A stretch of 64,000 nucleotides of DNA from Aestuariibaculum suncheonense. Its GTDB lineage: Bacteria > Bacteroidota > Bacteroidia > Flavobacteriales > Flavobacteriaceae. Numbering within the stretch: position 1 is the first letter of the stretch; each line of letters begins with the position of its first letter. Shown one piece after another: positions 25,676-34,773 of this stretch. The stretch spans positions 186,001-250,000 of the forward strand of contig NZ_JACVXC010000001.1 in assembly GCF_014596935.1 (NCBI RefSeq), read 5' to 3'. A model generated the notes under the pieces. It searched no databases. It worked only from the letters and a program-made list of their open reading frames with translations, and was not told the DNA's origin. The position numbers were made by a program, and so were the translations under genes.

Positions 25676-27562
25676 ATGAAAGGAAAATCCCTCCTCTTTC
25701 TATCATTATTGCTATTATCATGTTTCAATGTTTTCTCTCAACACACTTACGACATTGTTTTTCCTGGCAGCGATAGAGACCAAAAATGTAAAACGTGTTT
25801 CGATGCGTTCAGACAAAAACCTAAAGAAGTAAAATTTTCAATCAAGCGCGATGGCGCTAAACTGTTTTTTGAAGTTAACGACAAAGATTGGTTTAATACC
25901 TTATTTGTAAATTCTGGCGATGGTTTGGCGGTCGATATTGTTTTAAAAGACCGTTATGCCTGCGATCAGGAAGCCATAGAAAATACTCAGTTTCGAGGTT
26001 TTCTATTAAAACCTGTCTATGCGCACGCCTTAAAAAGCGGATTAAAAGGAACTTCACAAGACCGTTTTAGTGTGTATATTGGAAATATTCCGGAAGGATT
26101 GCTTAACGATGAAATGGAATTCAATATTCTGTTTTTAAGCAATAAGAATCTTTGCCAGTATTATGTAATTTATGATTTGGAATCTTATGCTTGGGATTTA
26201 CTCGATATGGGAATGTATCTCGACGATTTAACTTATGATACTAAAAAGATTGAATCGGAAACAGGAGAAACCTATGTAGTGAGTAATAAAACCATGAAGT
26301 TTATTATTCCGTTTCAAAAAAATAAATCGAATTATTCGCAGGCCGATATTAAACCGATTTACGATTCTTTAAGGTTAACGGATTTCAATATTAAAACTAT
26401 TGATATCAAAGCATATTCATCAATTGAAGGTATACCGCAACGTAATATCGAATTACAGCAATTACGTGCTAATAGTATTGTTGCTGCTTTGCAAACTTTT
26501 CAAACGTCTACTATTAAAACTAATGTAACAGCATCAGAAAACTGGGTAGAGTTTTTTAACGATATTAAAGGAACGAAGTATAATAATCTGTCTAATTTAA
26601 CGAAAAGCGAAGTGCGTTCAAGGATTGAAGGTGCTGTGTCCAGAGAGCTAGAGCCAATTTTGAAAAATCACAGAAAGGCGGTTATAGAAATGGAACTGGA
26701 GAAGAAAGATAAACACAATTCAGAGACGGCAGAGCAGCTATTGGTAAAGTTTAATGAAGCCGTTGCAGGTGGTGATTTAGAAGAAGTTAAAGAGCTTCAA
26801 AATTCCATTTTTGAGAAAGTAAAATCTAAAGAGGCGTCACCCGATATTCTGGATAAGATGCAAATTCCACTTCAGGATAAGTTTGTGAAGATATTCAATA
26901 AGAATTCGGCGTTTAAATATATGACCGATTTCAGAGAAGCTTTAATTGTGTATAACGAACTTCAGCAATTGGAAAAACTCGCGCCTAAAGATGCCGGAAT
27001 TAAATATAACATTGCTGCTGTAAAAATTAAATTATGGCGATTTAATGCGATTGATATTGATGACATTGCTCTAAAGAATGAAATTAATGCCTTGAAAAAT
27101 TACGGTATTGGTAGTGGATTAATAGCCCGAATGCTGGTGAATTACCATATTATTAAAGCTGAAAATGATATGAGTGCTAGAAACTATGCGATTAAGGATA
27201 AGGCGGTTGAATATATTAACAGTAACTATAAGAAATTCCCGTTGTCGGATTACGATTATTTAAGTTTGGCGCAATTTTTTAGCTTTTATGCCAATACCGA
27301 TTTGGCGGTGGAGTTGTTAGATAGAAAAGCTAGAAGTATTGATATCGATGAAGATTTATTGTTCTACTATTTAAATTTAACTTTGATTAATCCGGAGTTG
27401 ACCAAGGATTCAGATTACAGAACCGTATTACTTAATGCATCTAATATGAATCAAAAGCGTTTTTGTGAACTGTTCAACGCCGTTGAAAAAGGCGGTGTAA
27501 CATTTCAGTTGTTAGAAGATGAATACCTGCGGAAAAACTACTGCGAAAGTTGCAATAACTAA
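25676..27562 (+). CDS. Secreted protein with OmpA-like segment and terminal CxxC pairs
   Basis: 628 residues, function unknown. A signal peptide ends near residue 22 (NVFSQ). A CKTC pair stands at residues 38-41 and CESC at 623-626, almost at the C-terminus. Around 245-275 the stretch DIKAYSSIEGIPQRN followed by LQQLRANSIV resembles the peptidoglycan-binding core of OmpA-C domains (the aspartate of the NxxLSxxRA motif is not kept). The last 250 residues are helical and may form TPR-like repeats. It stands alone, and its stop codon interlocks with that of the opposing cyclo-ligase gene. A periplasmic or outer-membrane role is likely from the signal peptide only. Confidence 0.6.
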   Translation: MKGKSLLFLSLLLLSCFNVFSQHTYDIVFPGSDRDQKCKTCFDAFRQKPKEVKFSIKRDGAKLFFEVNDKDWFNTLFVNSGDGLAVDIVLKDRYACDQEAIENTQFRGFLLKPVYAHALKSGLKGTSQDRFSVYIGNIPEGLLNDEMEFNILFLSNKNLCQYYVIYDLESYAWDLLDMGMYLDDLTYDTKKIESETGETYVVSNKTMKFIIPFQKNKSNYSQADIKPIYDSLRLTDFNIKTIDIKAYSSIEGIPQRNIELQQLRANSIVAALQTFQTSTIKTNVTASENWVEFFNDIKGTKYNNLSNLTKSEVRSRIEGAVSRELEPILKNHRKAVIEMELEKKDKHNSETAEQLLVKFNEAVAGGDLEEVKELQNSIFEKVKSKEASPDILDKMQIPLQDKFVKIFNKNSAFKYMTDFREALIVYNELQQLEKLAPKDAGIKYNIAAVKIKLWRFNAIDIDDIALKNEINALKNYGIGSGLIARMLVNYHIIKAENDMSARNYAIKDKAVEYINSNYKKFPLSDYDYLSLAQFFSFYANTDLAVELLDRKARSIDIDEDLLFYYLNLTLINPELTKDSDYRTVLLNASNMNQKRFCELFNAVEKGGVTFQLLEDEYLRKNYCESCNN

Positions 27563-28122
27563 AAGGTATATATCGCTTTAGGGGTAACGCAATAATCGAG
27601 TTTTACATCGTTCTCGTGAGCGTCTTCAATATGCTCTTCGGCATCAAAAAAAGAGAGTCCTATTTTTATGGTTTCGGGTTTACAATCGCTTAAAAAACGG
27701 TCGTAAAACCCTTTGCCATAACCAACACGATGGCCTTGTTTGTCGAAAGCCAGTAGGGGGATAAATACTACGTCGATTTTATGGTTTGCGATTTCAATAC
27801 CGTCAACAGGTTCAGGAATGTTGTAGCTGTTCTTTCTAATAAGTGTGCTGTCAGTTAGGAGATAATTTGTCATGCTTCCCGATTTAAAATCACTTTTAGA
27901 TACTACAATATGTTTGTCTTTTCCAGATAGAATATTCAAAATGAAATCGGTATCGATTTCTTTGTACTCAGCTATAGAGAGGAAAATATGGTAAAACGAC
28001 AAATCCCAAATAGGAAGTTTTAAAAGTCGGTTTGCGATTTCTAAACTTAAGTCTTCAATATCATTTATCGATAAATTGTTGCGTAGTAATTTGTAGGTTT
28101 TTCGCAGATCCGATTTAAGCAT
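27559..28122 (-). CDS. 5-formyltetrahydrofolate cyclo-ligase
   Basis: 187-residue cytosolic enzyme that converts 5-formyl-THF to 5,10-methenyl-THF with ATP. Seen: N-terminal basic helix LKSDLRKTYKLLRNNL, VFIPLLAFDKQGHRVGYGKGFYDRFL (the signature with the substrate loop), and the C-terminal GLSFFDAE. The length is normal. Last gene of the rimB-rimK-aspartoacylase operon, nine bases after its neighbour. Its stop codon overlaps that of the convergent upstream gene. Confidence 0.93.
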   Translation of the reverse strand: MLKSDLRKTYKLLRNNLSINDIEDLSLEIANRLLKLPIWDLSFYHIFLSIAEYKEIDTDFILNILSGKDKHIVVSKSDFKSGSMTNYLLTDSTLIRKNSYNIPEPVDGIEIANHKIDVVFIPLLAFDKQGHRVGYGKGFYDRFLSDCKPETIKIGLSFFDAEEHIEDAHENDVKLDYCVTPKAIYTF

Positions 28123-28131
28123 GGCTGTTTT

Positions 28132-29106
28132 TTAACGTTTTAATTTTTTTGAAATATGAAACAGGGCATCCCCTTGGTATACAATAGGAGCTTCGTTAAC
28201 ATTAATAATATAACCTGAATTTGTGGCTTTTACTTCGTGGTTTAATTTCCCGTAAGGGTCTGTAATATGACCTAAAACGTCCCCTTTCTTTACAGCAACA
28301 CCAATAGGAATTGTAGCTCTGAACATTCCTGAAAAATGTGCACGAATCCATCGGCTTTCGTTAATAAAAACGGTTTCCTTTTTGGGTTTAGAGGATTTCG
28401 ATTTAATATTCAGCATTCCAAAATGACTCAAGATGCGTTTAGAACCACTAACACCAGCATTGGTTACCGCTTCGTCGATGTGAAACGATTTTCCGCCTTC
28501 AAAAAGTAACATGGGTTTCCCTAGTTTGTAACAGGTATTTCTGAACGATTTGTTTAGGTTTTTGGAGTATAACACGAAGGGTGCGCCAAATATTTTAGCC
28601 AAATCGTTGAGTTGCTTGTGTTCTTTTACAATGCGAATTTGCGGCGCATTAAATCGGCCGGAACCACCCGTATGAAAGTCGATAATATAATCGACATAAG
28701 GAATAATTTCGTTAATGAGTTTATGTGCCACTCTACTGGCCAGTGAACCATCGGCCGTTCCGGGGAAGACACGATTTAAATCACGGCCATCTGGGAATTC
28801 GCGTTTTAAGTTGATGAATCCGAAAATGTTAATTACCGGAATACAAATAATCGTGCCGCATTTGGGTTTGTTGAGCCCTTTGGCAATAAGTTGCCTGACA
28901 ATTTCAACACCGTTAACTTCATCACCATGAATGCCTGCCGTGAATAAAACAACAGGCCCTGGTTTTTTAGCACGCTCTATGATAACAGGAACATTAACCG
29001 GAGATGAAGTATGCAGGTTGGCCACATCAAAATTAACTTCTTTGCTTTCACCCGGTAAAATTCGGGTATCAAGAATAGTTAAAATATCCGGTTTATTGGT
29101 GTTCAT
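28132..29106 (-). CDS. Succinylglutamate desuccinylase/aspartoacylase-family metallohydrolase
   Basis: 324-residue M14-like zinc hydrolase. Zinc ligands are visible in TAGIHGDEVNGVEIV (His and Glu) and in VDYIIDFHTGGSG (His). The general base is probably the glutamate in MLLFEGGKS. The C-terminal third (about 240-320) is a small beta domain with VKKGDVLGHITDPYG, like a biotinyl-type fold. Family members remove acyl groups or C-terminal amino acids. It follows rimK by four bases on the same transcript, which suggests action on the glutamyl product of RimK. That is inference. Confidence 0.85.
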   Translation of the reverse strand: MNTNKPDILTILDTRILPGESKEVNFDVANLHTSSPVNVPVIIERAKKPGPVVLFTAGIHGDEVNGVEIVRQLIAKGLNKPKCGTIICIPVINIFGFINLKREFPDGRDLNRVFPGTADGSLASRVAHKLINEIIPYVDYIIDFHTGGSGRFNAPQIRIVKEHKQLNDLAKIFGAPFVLYSKNLNKSFRNTCYKLGKPMLLFEGGKSFHIDEAVTNAGVSGSKRILSHFGMLNIKSKSSKPKKETVFINESRWIRAHFSGMFRATIPIGVAVKKGDVLGHITDPYGKLNHEVKATNSGYIINVNEAPIVYQGDALFHISKKLKR

Positions 29107-29110
29107 AGAC

Positions 29111-29989
29111 TTAGCGACGTGTATTTCTTTCTATATAAGTGATGATATTTTTTGCAATATTTTTTCCAGTAGCCGCTTCAATACCTTCTAATCCGGGAGT
29201 TGAATTCACTTCTAAAAGTAACGGTCCGCGAGCCGATTGCAGCATATCTACACCACAAACAGGAAGCTTAAGTACTTTTGAGGCATTCATTGCCAGACGC
29301 AATTCAGCTTCATTTAATTTAATAATATTTGCCGAACCCCCACGGTGTAAGTTAGAGCGGAATTCACCTTCTTTACCCTGGCGTTTCATCGCGCCAACCA
29401 CTTGTCCGTCTACAATTAAAGCTCGTAAATCGGCGCCTTTGGCTTCCTTTATAAATTCCTGGACAATTACTCGAGCTTCTAACCCGTTAAAGGCCTCTAA
29501 AACCGATTCGGCGGCATTTTTAGTTTCGGCTAATACCACACCTAAACCTTGGGTGCCTTCCAATAGTTTAATAATTACAGGTACCCCGCCAACATGTTCT
29601 ATAACTTCTTCAACATCGCGAGAATAGTTAGTGAAAACGGTTTTGGGCATGCCAATTCCGGCTTTACTCAAGCGTTGTAAGCTTCGCAGTTTATCACGTG
29701 AACGCTGAATAGCATCTGATGTGGCAATGGTAAATACACCCATCATTTCAAACTGTCGCACTACGGCGCAACCGTAAAACGTGATGGAGGCTCCAATTCG
29801 CGGAATGACCGCATCGACATAATCTAAATAACGGTCTTTATAAAATATGGTGGGTTTTTCCTTTTCAATAATGATGTCGCATTTTAAAGGGTCGATAATT
29901 TCAATGTTATGACCTCTTTTTTCGCCTTCTTCAATAAGTCTTTCTGTTGAGTATAGATTAGGATTTCTAGAAAGAATAACTATGTTCAT
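29111..29989 (-). CDS. rimK: RimK-type alpha-L-glutamate ligase (ATP-grasp)
   Basis: 292-residue ATP-grasp ligase. N-terminal region [22 protein letters not shown], central [15 protein letters not shown] (ATP loop), [19 protein letters not shown], and the metal-binding end [26 protein letters not shown]. RimK adds glutamates to the C-terminus of ribosomal protein S6 in E. coli and can make free poly-alpha-glutamate. Here it is between rimB-like and aspartoacylase-like genes and overlaps the former by four bases. The target protein in this organism is not shown by the sequence. Confidence 0.93.
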   Translation of the reverse strand: MNIVILSRNPNLYSTERLIEEGEKRGHNIEIIDPLKCDIIIEKEKPTIFYKDRYLDYVDAVIPRIGASITFYGCAVVRQFEMMGVFTIATSDAIQRSRDKLRSLQRLSKAGIGMPKTVFTNYSRDVEEVIEHVGGVPVIIKLLEGTQGLGVVLAETKNAAESVLEAFNGLEARVIVQEFIKEAKGADLRALIVDGQVVGAMKRQGKEGEFRSNLHRGGSANIIKLNEAELRLAMNASKVLKLPVCGVDMLQSARGPLLLEVNSTPGLEGIEAATGKNIAKNIITYIERNTRR

Positions 29990-30411
29990 TTGTTTTTATA
30001 ATTATAGGAAACATTTTCTAAATCTACATCAACTAAAAATTTGCGTTTTAAAAATTGTCTTCCAATTAATACGGGGAATCTCATGTCGTCGCGTGTGCTT
30101 AAAGTTAAGTTAATCTTATATGTTTTCCCAAAAAAGATTACTTCAGATTTAATTTTATATCTGTTTTCCTTAAAGCCATTGCTGCTTTTTACGTTAGTTC
30201 GTGAATACTCGTCGAATACGATTTCGGTTTTTCCGAAGTTCTCATGGACATCACTATGAAACGTAACTTTAAGTGTTTTGTTCTCTTCAACAATCTCAGA
30301 ACAATGAATTGCAGAGGTATAGGCGCCCGTATCAACCTTAACATTGATATCGAATAAGCCCAATTTAGGGAAGCTAATAATGTCTGCCCTGCCTATAATT
30401 TTTTTGCTCAT
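29986..30411 (-). CDS. RimB-like retropepsin-type protease (ATP-dependent zinc protease family)
   Basis: 141-residue small aspartic-protease-like protein (Zn_protease/RimB family). The single D-T-G motif appears in [19 protein letters not shown] as VDTGAYTS, close to residue 27, and the end has [18 protein letters not shown]. Retropepsins act as dimers, each supplying one aspartate. Pseudomonas RimB is reported to trim RimK-added glutamates on S6. First gene of the operon; its ATGA overlap with rimK suggests balanced translation of ligase and trimming enzyme. Confidence 0.85.
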   Translation of the reverse strand: MSKKIIGRADIISFPKLGLFDINVKVDTGAYTSAIHCSEIVEENKTLKVTFHSDVHENFGKTEIVFDEYSRTNVKSSNGFKENRYKIKSEVIFFGKTYKINLTLSTRDDMRFPVLIGRQFLKRKFLVDVDLENVSYNYKNK

Positions 30412-30526
30412 CTGGTGTTTTTAAATATGGGCGCAATGTACCAAAATAGTTAATTGAAAAATGATTTACCCATAAAAGTTTGACAGATTTAATATAGTGA
30501 ATTTTATCAATAAAAAATTAAATAAT

Positions 30527-30534
30527 TACCTTTG
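30527..30534 (+). promoter_or_regulatory. -7 element of the uvrC promoter
   Basis: TACCTTTG matches TAnnTTTG exactly and ends five bases before the uvrC ATG, so the transcript is probably leaderless or nearly so. No TTG is seen 17-23 bases upstream. Confidence 0.5.
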
Positions 30535-30539
30535 AATTG

Positions 30540-32333
30540 ATGGATAAACCTGCTCTAGAAATACAATTAAAAACCCTGCCAAATCAGCCCGGGGTTTACC
30601 AGTATTACGATGCTAACGGAACCATTATTTACGTAGGTAAAGCCAAGGATTTAAAGAAACGTGTAAGTTCGTATTTTACCAAAACGCATGATAATGGCAA
30701 AACACGAGTACTGGTAAAAAAGATAGCAAGCATTAAACATATTGTTGTAGAAACCGAAACCGATGCATTGTTGTTGGAAAACAATTTAATTAAAAAGTAT
30801 CAGCCAAGGTATAATGTGATGTTGAAAGATGATAAATCCTATCCCTGGATTTGTATTAAAAAAGAGCGGTTCCCTAGAGTATTTTCAACCCGTCGCGTGT
30901 TTAAAGATGGTAGTGAATATTTTGGGCCGTATACGAGCATGAAAACAGTCTCTACATTACTGGATTTAATAAAAGGATTGTACTCGTTACGTACTTGTAA
31001 TTACGATTTGTCGGAAGAAAAAATAGATGCGGGTAAGTATAAAGTGTGTTTGGAATACCATTTAGGAAACTGTAAAGGACCTTGTGAAGGTTACGAAAGC
31101 GAAGAAGTTTACCGCGAACATATTCAGGACATCAAGGAAATTTTAAAAGGAAATTTTAAAGATTCTCTCAATCAGTTTCGAGTTCAGATGAATGCCTATG
31201 CCGCCGAAATGCAGTTTGAAGAAGCGCAACGTATCAAAGAAAAAATAGAAGTTTTAGAAAATTATCAGGCGAAGTCTACCATCGTGAATCCAAAAATCAG
31301 CAATGTAGATGTGTTTTCCATTGTGAGTGACGAGGGCTATGGTTATGTCAATTTTTTGCAAATATCTTACGGATCAATTATTCGTTCGCATACGCTGGAA
31401 ATTAAGAAGAAACTGGATGAAAGCGATTTAGAATTGCTTGAATTAGCCATAACGGAAATCAGACAGCGTTTCAATTCAAAATCCAGAGAAATCTACGTGC
31501 CTTTTCAAGTCGATTTAGGTGAAGACATAAAAGTTACCATTCCGAAACTTGGGGATAAAAAACATATTCTTGATTTATCCGTCCGAAATGCGAAATATTA
31601 TCGCATGGAACGTTTCAAACAAATTAAAATTACAGATCCGGACAGGCATGCCAACAGAATCATGGCGCAAATGAAAGCTGATTTACGTTTACATGAAGAA
31701 CCACGACATATAGAATGTTTCGATAACTCGAACATTCAGGGAACCAATCCTGTGGCAGCTTGTGTTGTCTTTAAAAACGGAAAGCCGAGCAAGAAGGACT
31801 ATCGCCATTTTAATATCAAAACAGTTGAAGGCCCTGACGATTTTGCGTCAATGGAAGAAGTTGTGTATCGTCGCTATAAGCGTTTGTTAGATGAAGATCA
31901 ACCTTTGCCACAACTCATAATTATCGATGGAGGTAAAGGGCAGCTAGGTTCGGCTTTGAAAAGTCTGGACGTTTTAGGTTTAAGAGGGAAAATAGCCATA
32001 ATTGGTATTGCAAAACGTTTGGAAGAACTATTTTACCCAGGCGATCCTATTCCCTTATATCTCGATAAAAAGAGTGAAAGTTTAAAAGTTATTCAGCAGT
32101 TACGTAACGAAGCTCATCGTTTCGGAATTGAACATCACCGTAACCGCCGTAGTAAAAATGCTTTAAATACAGAACTTGAAACTATTTCTGGGATAGGTGA
32201 AAAAACAATCGTAGATTTATTAAAGCATTTCAAATCGGTAAAACGCGTTGCTAATGCCAAGCTTGATGAGCTGGAAGCTGTAGTAGGAACTTCAAGAGCC
32301 GAAAAAATTTATAACTATTACCATAATAATTAG
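30540..32333 (+). CDS. uvrC: Excinuclease ABC subunit C
   Basis: 597-residue nuclease of nucleotide-excision repair that makes both incisions around a UvrB-bound lesion. GIY-YIG domain at the N-terminus (PGVYQYYDANGTIIYVGKAK, about 16-95), UVR motif FEEAQRIKEKIEVLENYQ (about 205-240), RNase H-like C-terminal nuclease with ECFDNSNIQGTNPVAACVVF and LIIIDGGKGQL, and a helix-hairpin-helix end (ISGIGEKTIVDLLKHF). A TTG directly precedes the ATG at 30540; the ATG is preferred. The patatin-barrel gene follows after six bases. Confidence 0.97.
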   Translation: MDKPALEIQLKTLPNQPGVYQYYDANGTIIYVGKAKDLKKRVSSYFTKTHDNGKTRVLVKKIASIKHIVVETETDALLLENNLIKKYQPRYNVMLKDDKSYPWICIKKERFPRVFSTRRVFKDGSEYFGPYTSMKTVSTLLDLIKGLYSLRTCNYDLSEEKIDAGKYKVCLEYHLGNCKGPCEGYESEEVYREHIQDIKEILKGNFKDSLNQFRVQMNAYAAEMQFEEAQRIKEKIEVLENYQAKSTIVNPKISNVDVFSIVSDEGYGYVNFLQISYGSIIRSHTLEIKKKLDESDLELLELAITEIRQRFNSKSREIYVPFQVDLGEDIKVTIPKLGDKKHILDLSVRNAKYYRMERFKQIKITDPDRHANRIMAQMKADLRLHEEPRHIECFDNSNIQGTNPVAACVVFKNGKPSKKDYRHFNIKTVEGPDDFASMEEVVYRRYKRLLDEDQPLPQLIIIDGGKGQLGSALKSLDVLGLRGKIAIIGIAKRLEELFYPGDPIPLYLDKKSESLKVIQQLRNEAHRFGIEHHRNRRSKNALNTELETISGIGEKTIVDLLKHFKSVKRVANAKLDELEAVVGTSRAEKIYNYYHNN

Positions 32334-32339
32334 TTTAAT

Positions 32340-34571
32340 ATGAGATCCATTTTAATAGTATGTTTTCTTTTTTGTTGTTTTGCAGGATTTTCGCAAGACC
32401 TGCAAAAGGAAGATTTTAAAGTGGGACTTGTACTTAGTGGTGGTGGCGCGAAAGGCTTGGCGCATATTGGTGTTTTAAAGGTTTTAGATAGTTTAGGCGT
32501 TAAAGTTGATTATATTGCCGGGACCAGCATGGGTGCTGTGGTTGGTGGATTATATGCTTCCGGTTATACCGGAAAACAATTGGATTCTGTTTTTAGAGAA
32601 ATAGATTTCGATAAATTAATTAATGACGATATTCCAAGATCCTCGAAGGCATTTTTTGAACGAAATAATTCTGAAAAGTACGCGGTAACCTTACCGTTTG
32701 AGAATTTAAAAATAAAATTACCATCAGCCTTGTCGCGAGGACAAAACACCTATAATCTGATAGCGAAGTTGACCTTACATGCTAATGAAACTGAAGATTT
32801 CTCTAGGCTGCCAATTCCGTTTTTCTGTATCGCAACCAATGTAGAAACTGGTCAGCAAGTGGTTTTAGATCAGGGGAATCTGGCGCAGTCAGTGATGGCT
32901 AGTGCAGCGTTACCTTCGTTGTTTCAACCAGTAACCAGAAATAATAAGGTGCTCATAGATGGGGGTGTTGTAAATAATTATCCTATTGATGAGTTGCGCG
33001 CAAAGGGTATGGATGTCATTATTGGTGTAGATGTCCAGGATGGCCTGGCAACCAGAGAAGAGCTGTCTTCGGCTTTAGATATTTTGCTTCAAATCAATAA
33101 TTTCCGAACTATTAACGATATGAAGTTGAAGGGAAAAAAGACAGATGTTTATATAAAACCGGATATAAAGGAATATACGGTCGTGTCGTTTGATGAAGGC
33201 AGTAGTATTATTGAAAATGGGGTTCAGGCGGCTTTGGCTAAAGAAGCAGATTTAAAAAAACTGGTGAAATCAACAAATGTTCCACATGGTTCAAAAGTGA
33301 AAATTTCAGCCCAGGATTCAATAGCTATTAAAAGTATTGTCGTAAGAGGAAATGATAAATATACCAGGGCTTATGTACTTGGAAAACTGAAATTAAAAAA
33401 TAATGAAACGGTAAGTTATGCCAAGTTTAATCAAGGAATCAACAATTTAATAGCTACTAATAATTTTGATTCTTTTGAATACAAACTAAAAAAACGTCCG
33501 GGAACCAATGGGTATGATTTGGTGACTTACCTTCAGGAGACCAAAGCGACGACTTTTTTAAAACTTGGGTTGCATTACGATGAATTGTATAAAAGTGCCG
33601 CCTTAATTAATTTAACTAAAAAGCGATTGTTTTTCGATAACGATCTGGCTTCTTTTGATTTTATTTTAGGAGATAACGTGCGTTATAATTTTGAGTATTT
33701 TATCGACAAGGGATTTTACTGGAGTATAGGAGTGAAGTCACGATTCAATCAATTTAATAAGAGTATCAATGCTCAATTGTTGTTGGATAATGAATTTATT
33801 GTTGAGCAGGATTTGAATAAAATTGAAACAAGTCTGGAAGATCAAACAAATCAAATTTATGTACAAACGTTATTCAGAAAAGATTTTGCGTTGAGTATGG
33901 GGATGGAGCATAAGAGGTTGGAAATGAAGTCAGAAACCTTGTTAGTCGATAATCAGCAAAGAGAAGCCGTTTTTGAAAGCACCGATTATTTGAGTGTGTT
34001 TGGTAAACTTAAATTGGATACTTATGATAACAAATACTTTCCGAAACGAGGATTGTATTTTGATGGCGATTTGCATATGTATTTGTGGGCTTCGAGTTTT
34101 AATGAAGATTTCGATGATTTTACTATAGCAAAGGCTGATATGGGCTATGCTTTTAGTGTTTCTAATAAACTTGCGTTTAATATTCAGTCTAGTGGAGGGT
34201 TTAAAGTAGGTGATAAGTCAACTAATTCCTTAGACTTTGCTTTGGGAGGCTATGGGAACAATTTCATTAATAATCTATCACCATTTTTAGGGTATGATTT
34301 TATTGAATTAACTGGTAATAGTTTTGTTAAGGCGACTTTTACTGCAAACTATGAGGTGTTTAAAAAGCATTACATTAGTTTGGAAGGGAACTTCGCGAAC
34401 ATAGAGGACGATATTTTTGACACCGGTGAATGGTTTACTTTGCCCGATTATAGCGGCTATGCCTTGGGTTATTCTGTCGATACTTTTTTGGGGCCTATTC
34501 AGGTGAAATACAGTTACTCTCCAGAATTAAAACACAGCAAATGGTATTTTAATGTTGGTTTTTGGTTTTAA
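32340..34571 (+). CDS. Patatin-like phospholipase with C-terminal outer-membrane beta barrel
   Basis: 743 residues. Signal peptide to about 19 (AGFSQ). Patatin lipase domain (about 26-230) with the oxyanion loop LVLSGGGAKGLAHIGVL, nucleophile serine in GTSMGAVVGG, and catalytic Asp in IDGGVVNNYP. A POTRA-like segment follows (about 325-400, IKSIVVRGNDKYTRAYV), and then a BamA/surface-antigen-type barrel ending in YFNVGFWF with terminal Phe. This layout is that of type Vd (PlpD-like) autotransporters. It would place a phospholipase at the outer membrane. Probably read with uvrC, six bases upstream, although the functions seem unrelated. Confidence 0.88.
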   Translation: MRSILIVCFLFCCFAGFSQDLQKEDFKVGLVLSGGGAKGLAHIGVLKVLDSLGVKVDYIAGTSMGAVVGGLYASGYTGKQLDSVFREIDFDKLINDDIPRSSKAFFERNNSEKYAVTLPFENLKIKLPSALSRGQNTYNLIAKLTLHANETEDFSRLPIPFFCIATNVETGQQVVLDQGNLAQSVMASAALPSLFQPVTRNNKVLIDGGVVNNYPIDELRAKGMDVIIGVDVQDGLATREELSSALDILLQINNFRTINDMKLKGKKTDVYIKPDIKEYTVVSFDEGSSIIENGVQAALAKEADLKKLVKSTNVPHGSKVKISAQDSIAIKSIVVRGNDKYTRAYVLGKLKLKNNETVSYAKFNQGINNLIATNNFDSFEYKLKKRPGTNGYDLVTYLQETKATTFLKLGLHYDELYKSAALINLTKKRLFFDNDLASFDFILGDNVRYNFEYFIDKGFYWSIGVKSRFNQFNKSINAQLLLDNEFIVEQDLNKIETSLEDQTNQIYVQTLFRKDFALSMGMEHKRLEMKSETLLVDNQQREAVFESTDYLSVFGKLKLDTYDNKYFPKRGLYFDGDLHMYLWASSFNEDFDDFTIAKADMGYAFSVSNKLAFNIQSSGGFKVGDKSTNSLDFALGGYGNNFINNLSPFLGYDFIELTGNSFVKATFTANYEVFKKHYISLEGNFANIEDDIFDTGEWFTLPDYSGYALGYSVDTFLGPIQVKYSYSPELKHSKWYFNVGFWF

Positions 34572-34715
34572 AACTGGTAAATAGTTATTTTTTCTATCTT
34601 TTTTTTGCGATATTTGTAAAGCTATGCAGATATTTTGGCAAGACTTATTACTGTTTCTACACTTCCTCATCAAGAGAAATCCTGAGTGAGCGAGAGGTTG
34701 TGTCTCTGTGTTCAT

Positions 34716-34767
34716 GTAAAGTTTAATTAATAAACTTACATCTTTTCAATTTTTAATTATAAACTTA
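34716..34767 (+). promoter_or_regulatory. Possible operator upstream of hmgA
   Basis: ATAAACTTA occurs at 34730-34738 and again at 34759-34767, 29 bases apart. A near-inverted copy TAAAGTTTAAT stands at 34717-34727, so the first two form a near palindrome (34716-34739). Three similar half-sites just before the homogentisate dioxygenase gene suggest regulator binding, but the AT-rich background makes chance occurrence possible. Confidence 0.35.
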
Positions 34768-34773
34768 TAAAAA

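Noticed and set aside
34527-34715. Minus-strand frame over the patatin end and the following spacer, plus a small AGAG/CTCT hairpin near 34692-34708
   Set aside because: No signal peptide, domain or start context; the hairpin has a four-base stem and no T-run. The 200-base spacer is left as non-coding apart from the putative operator.
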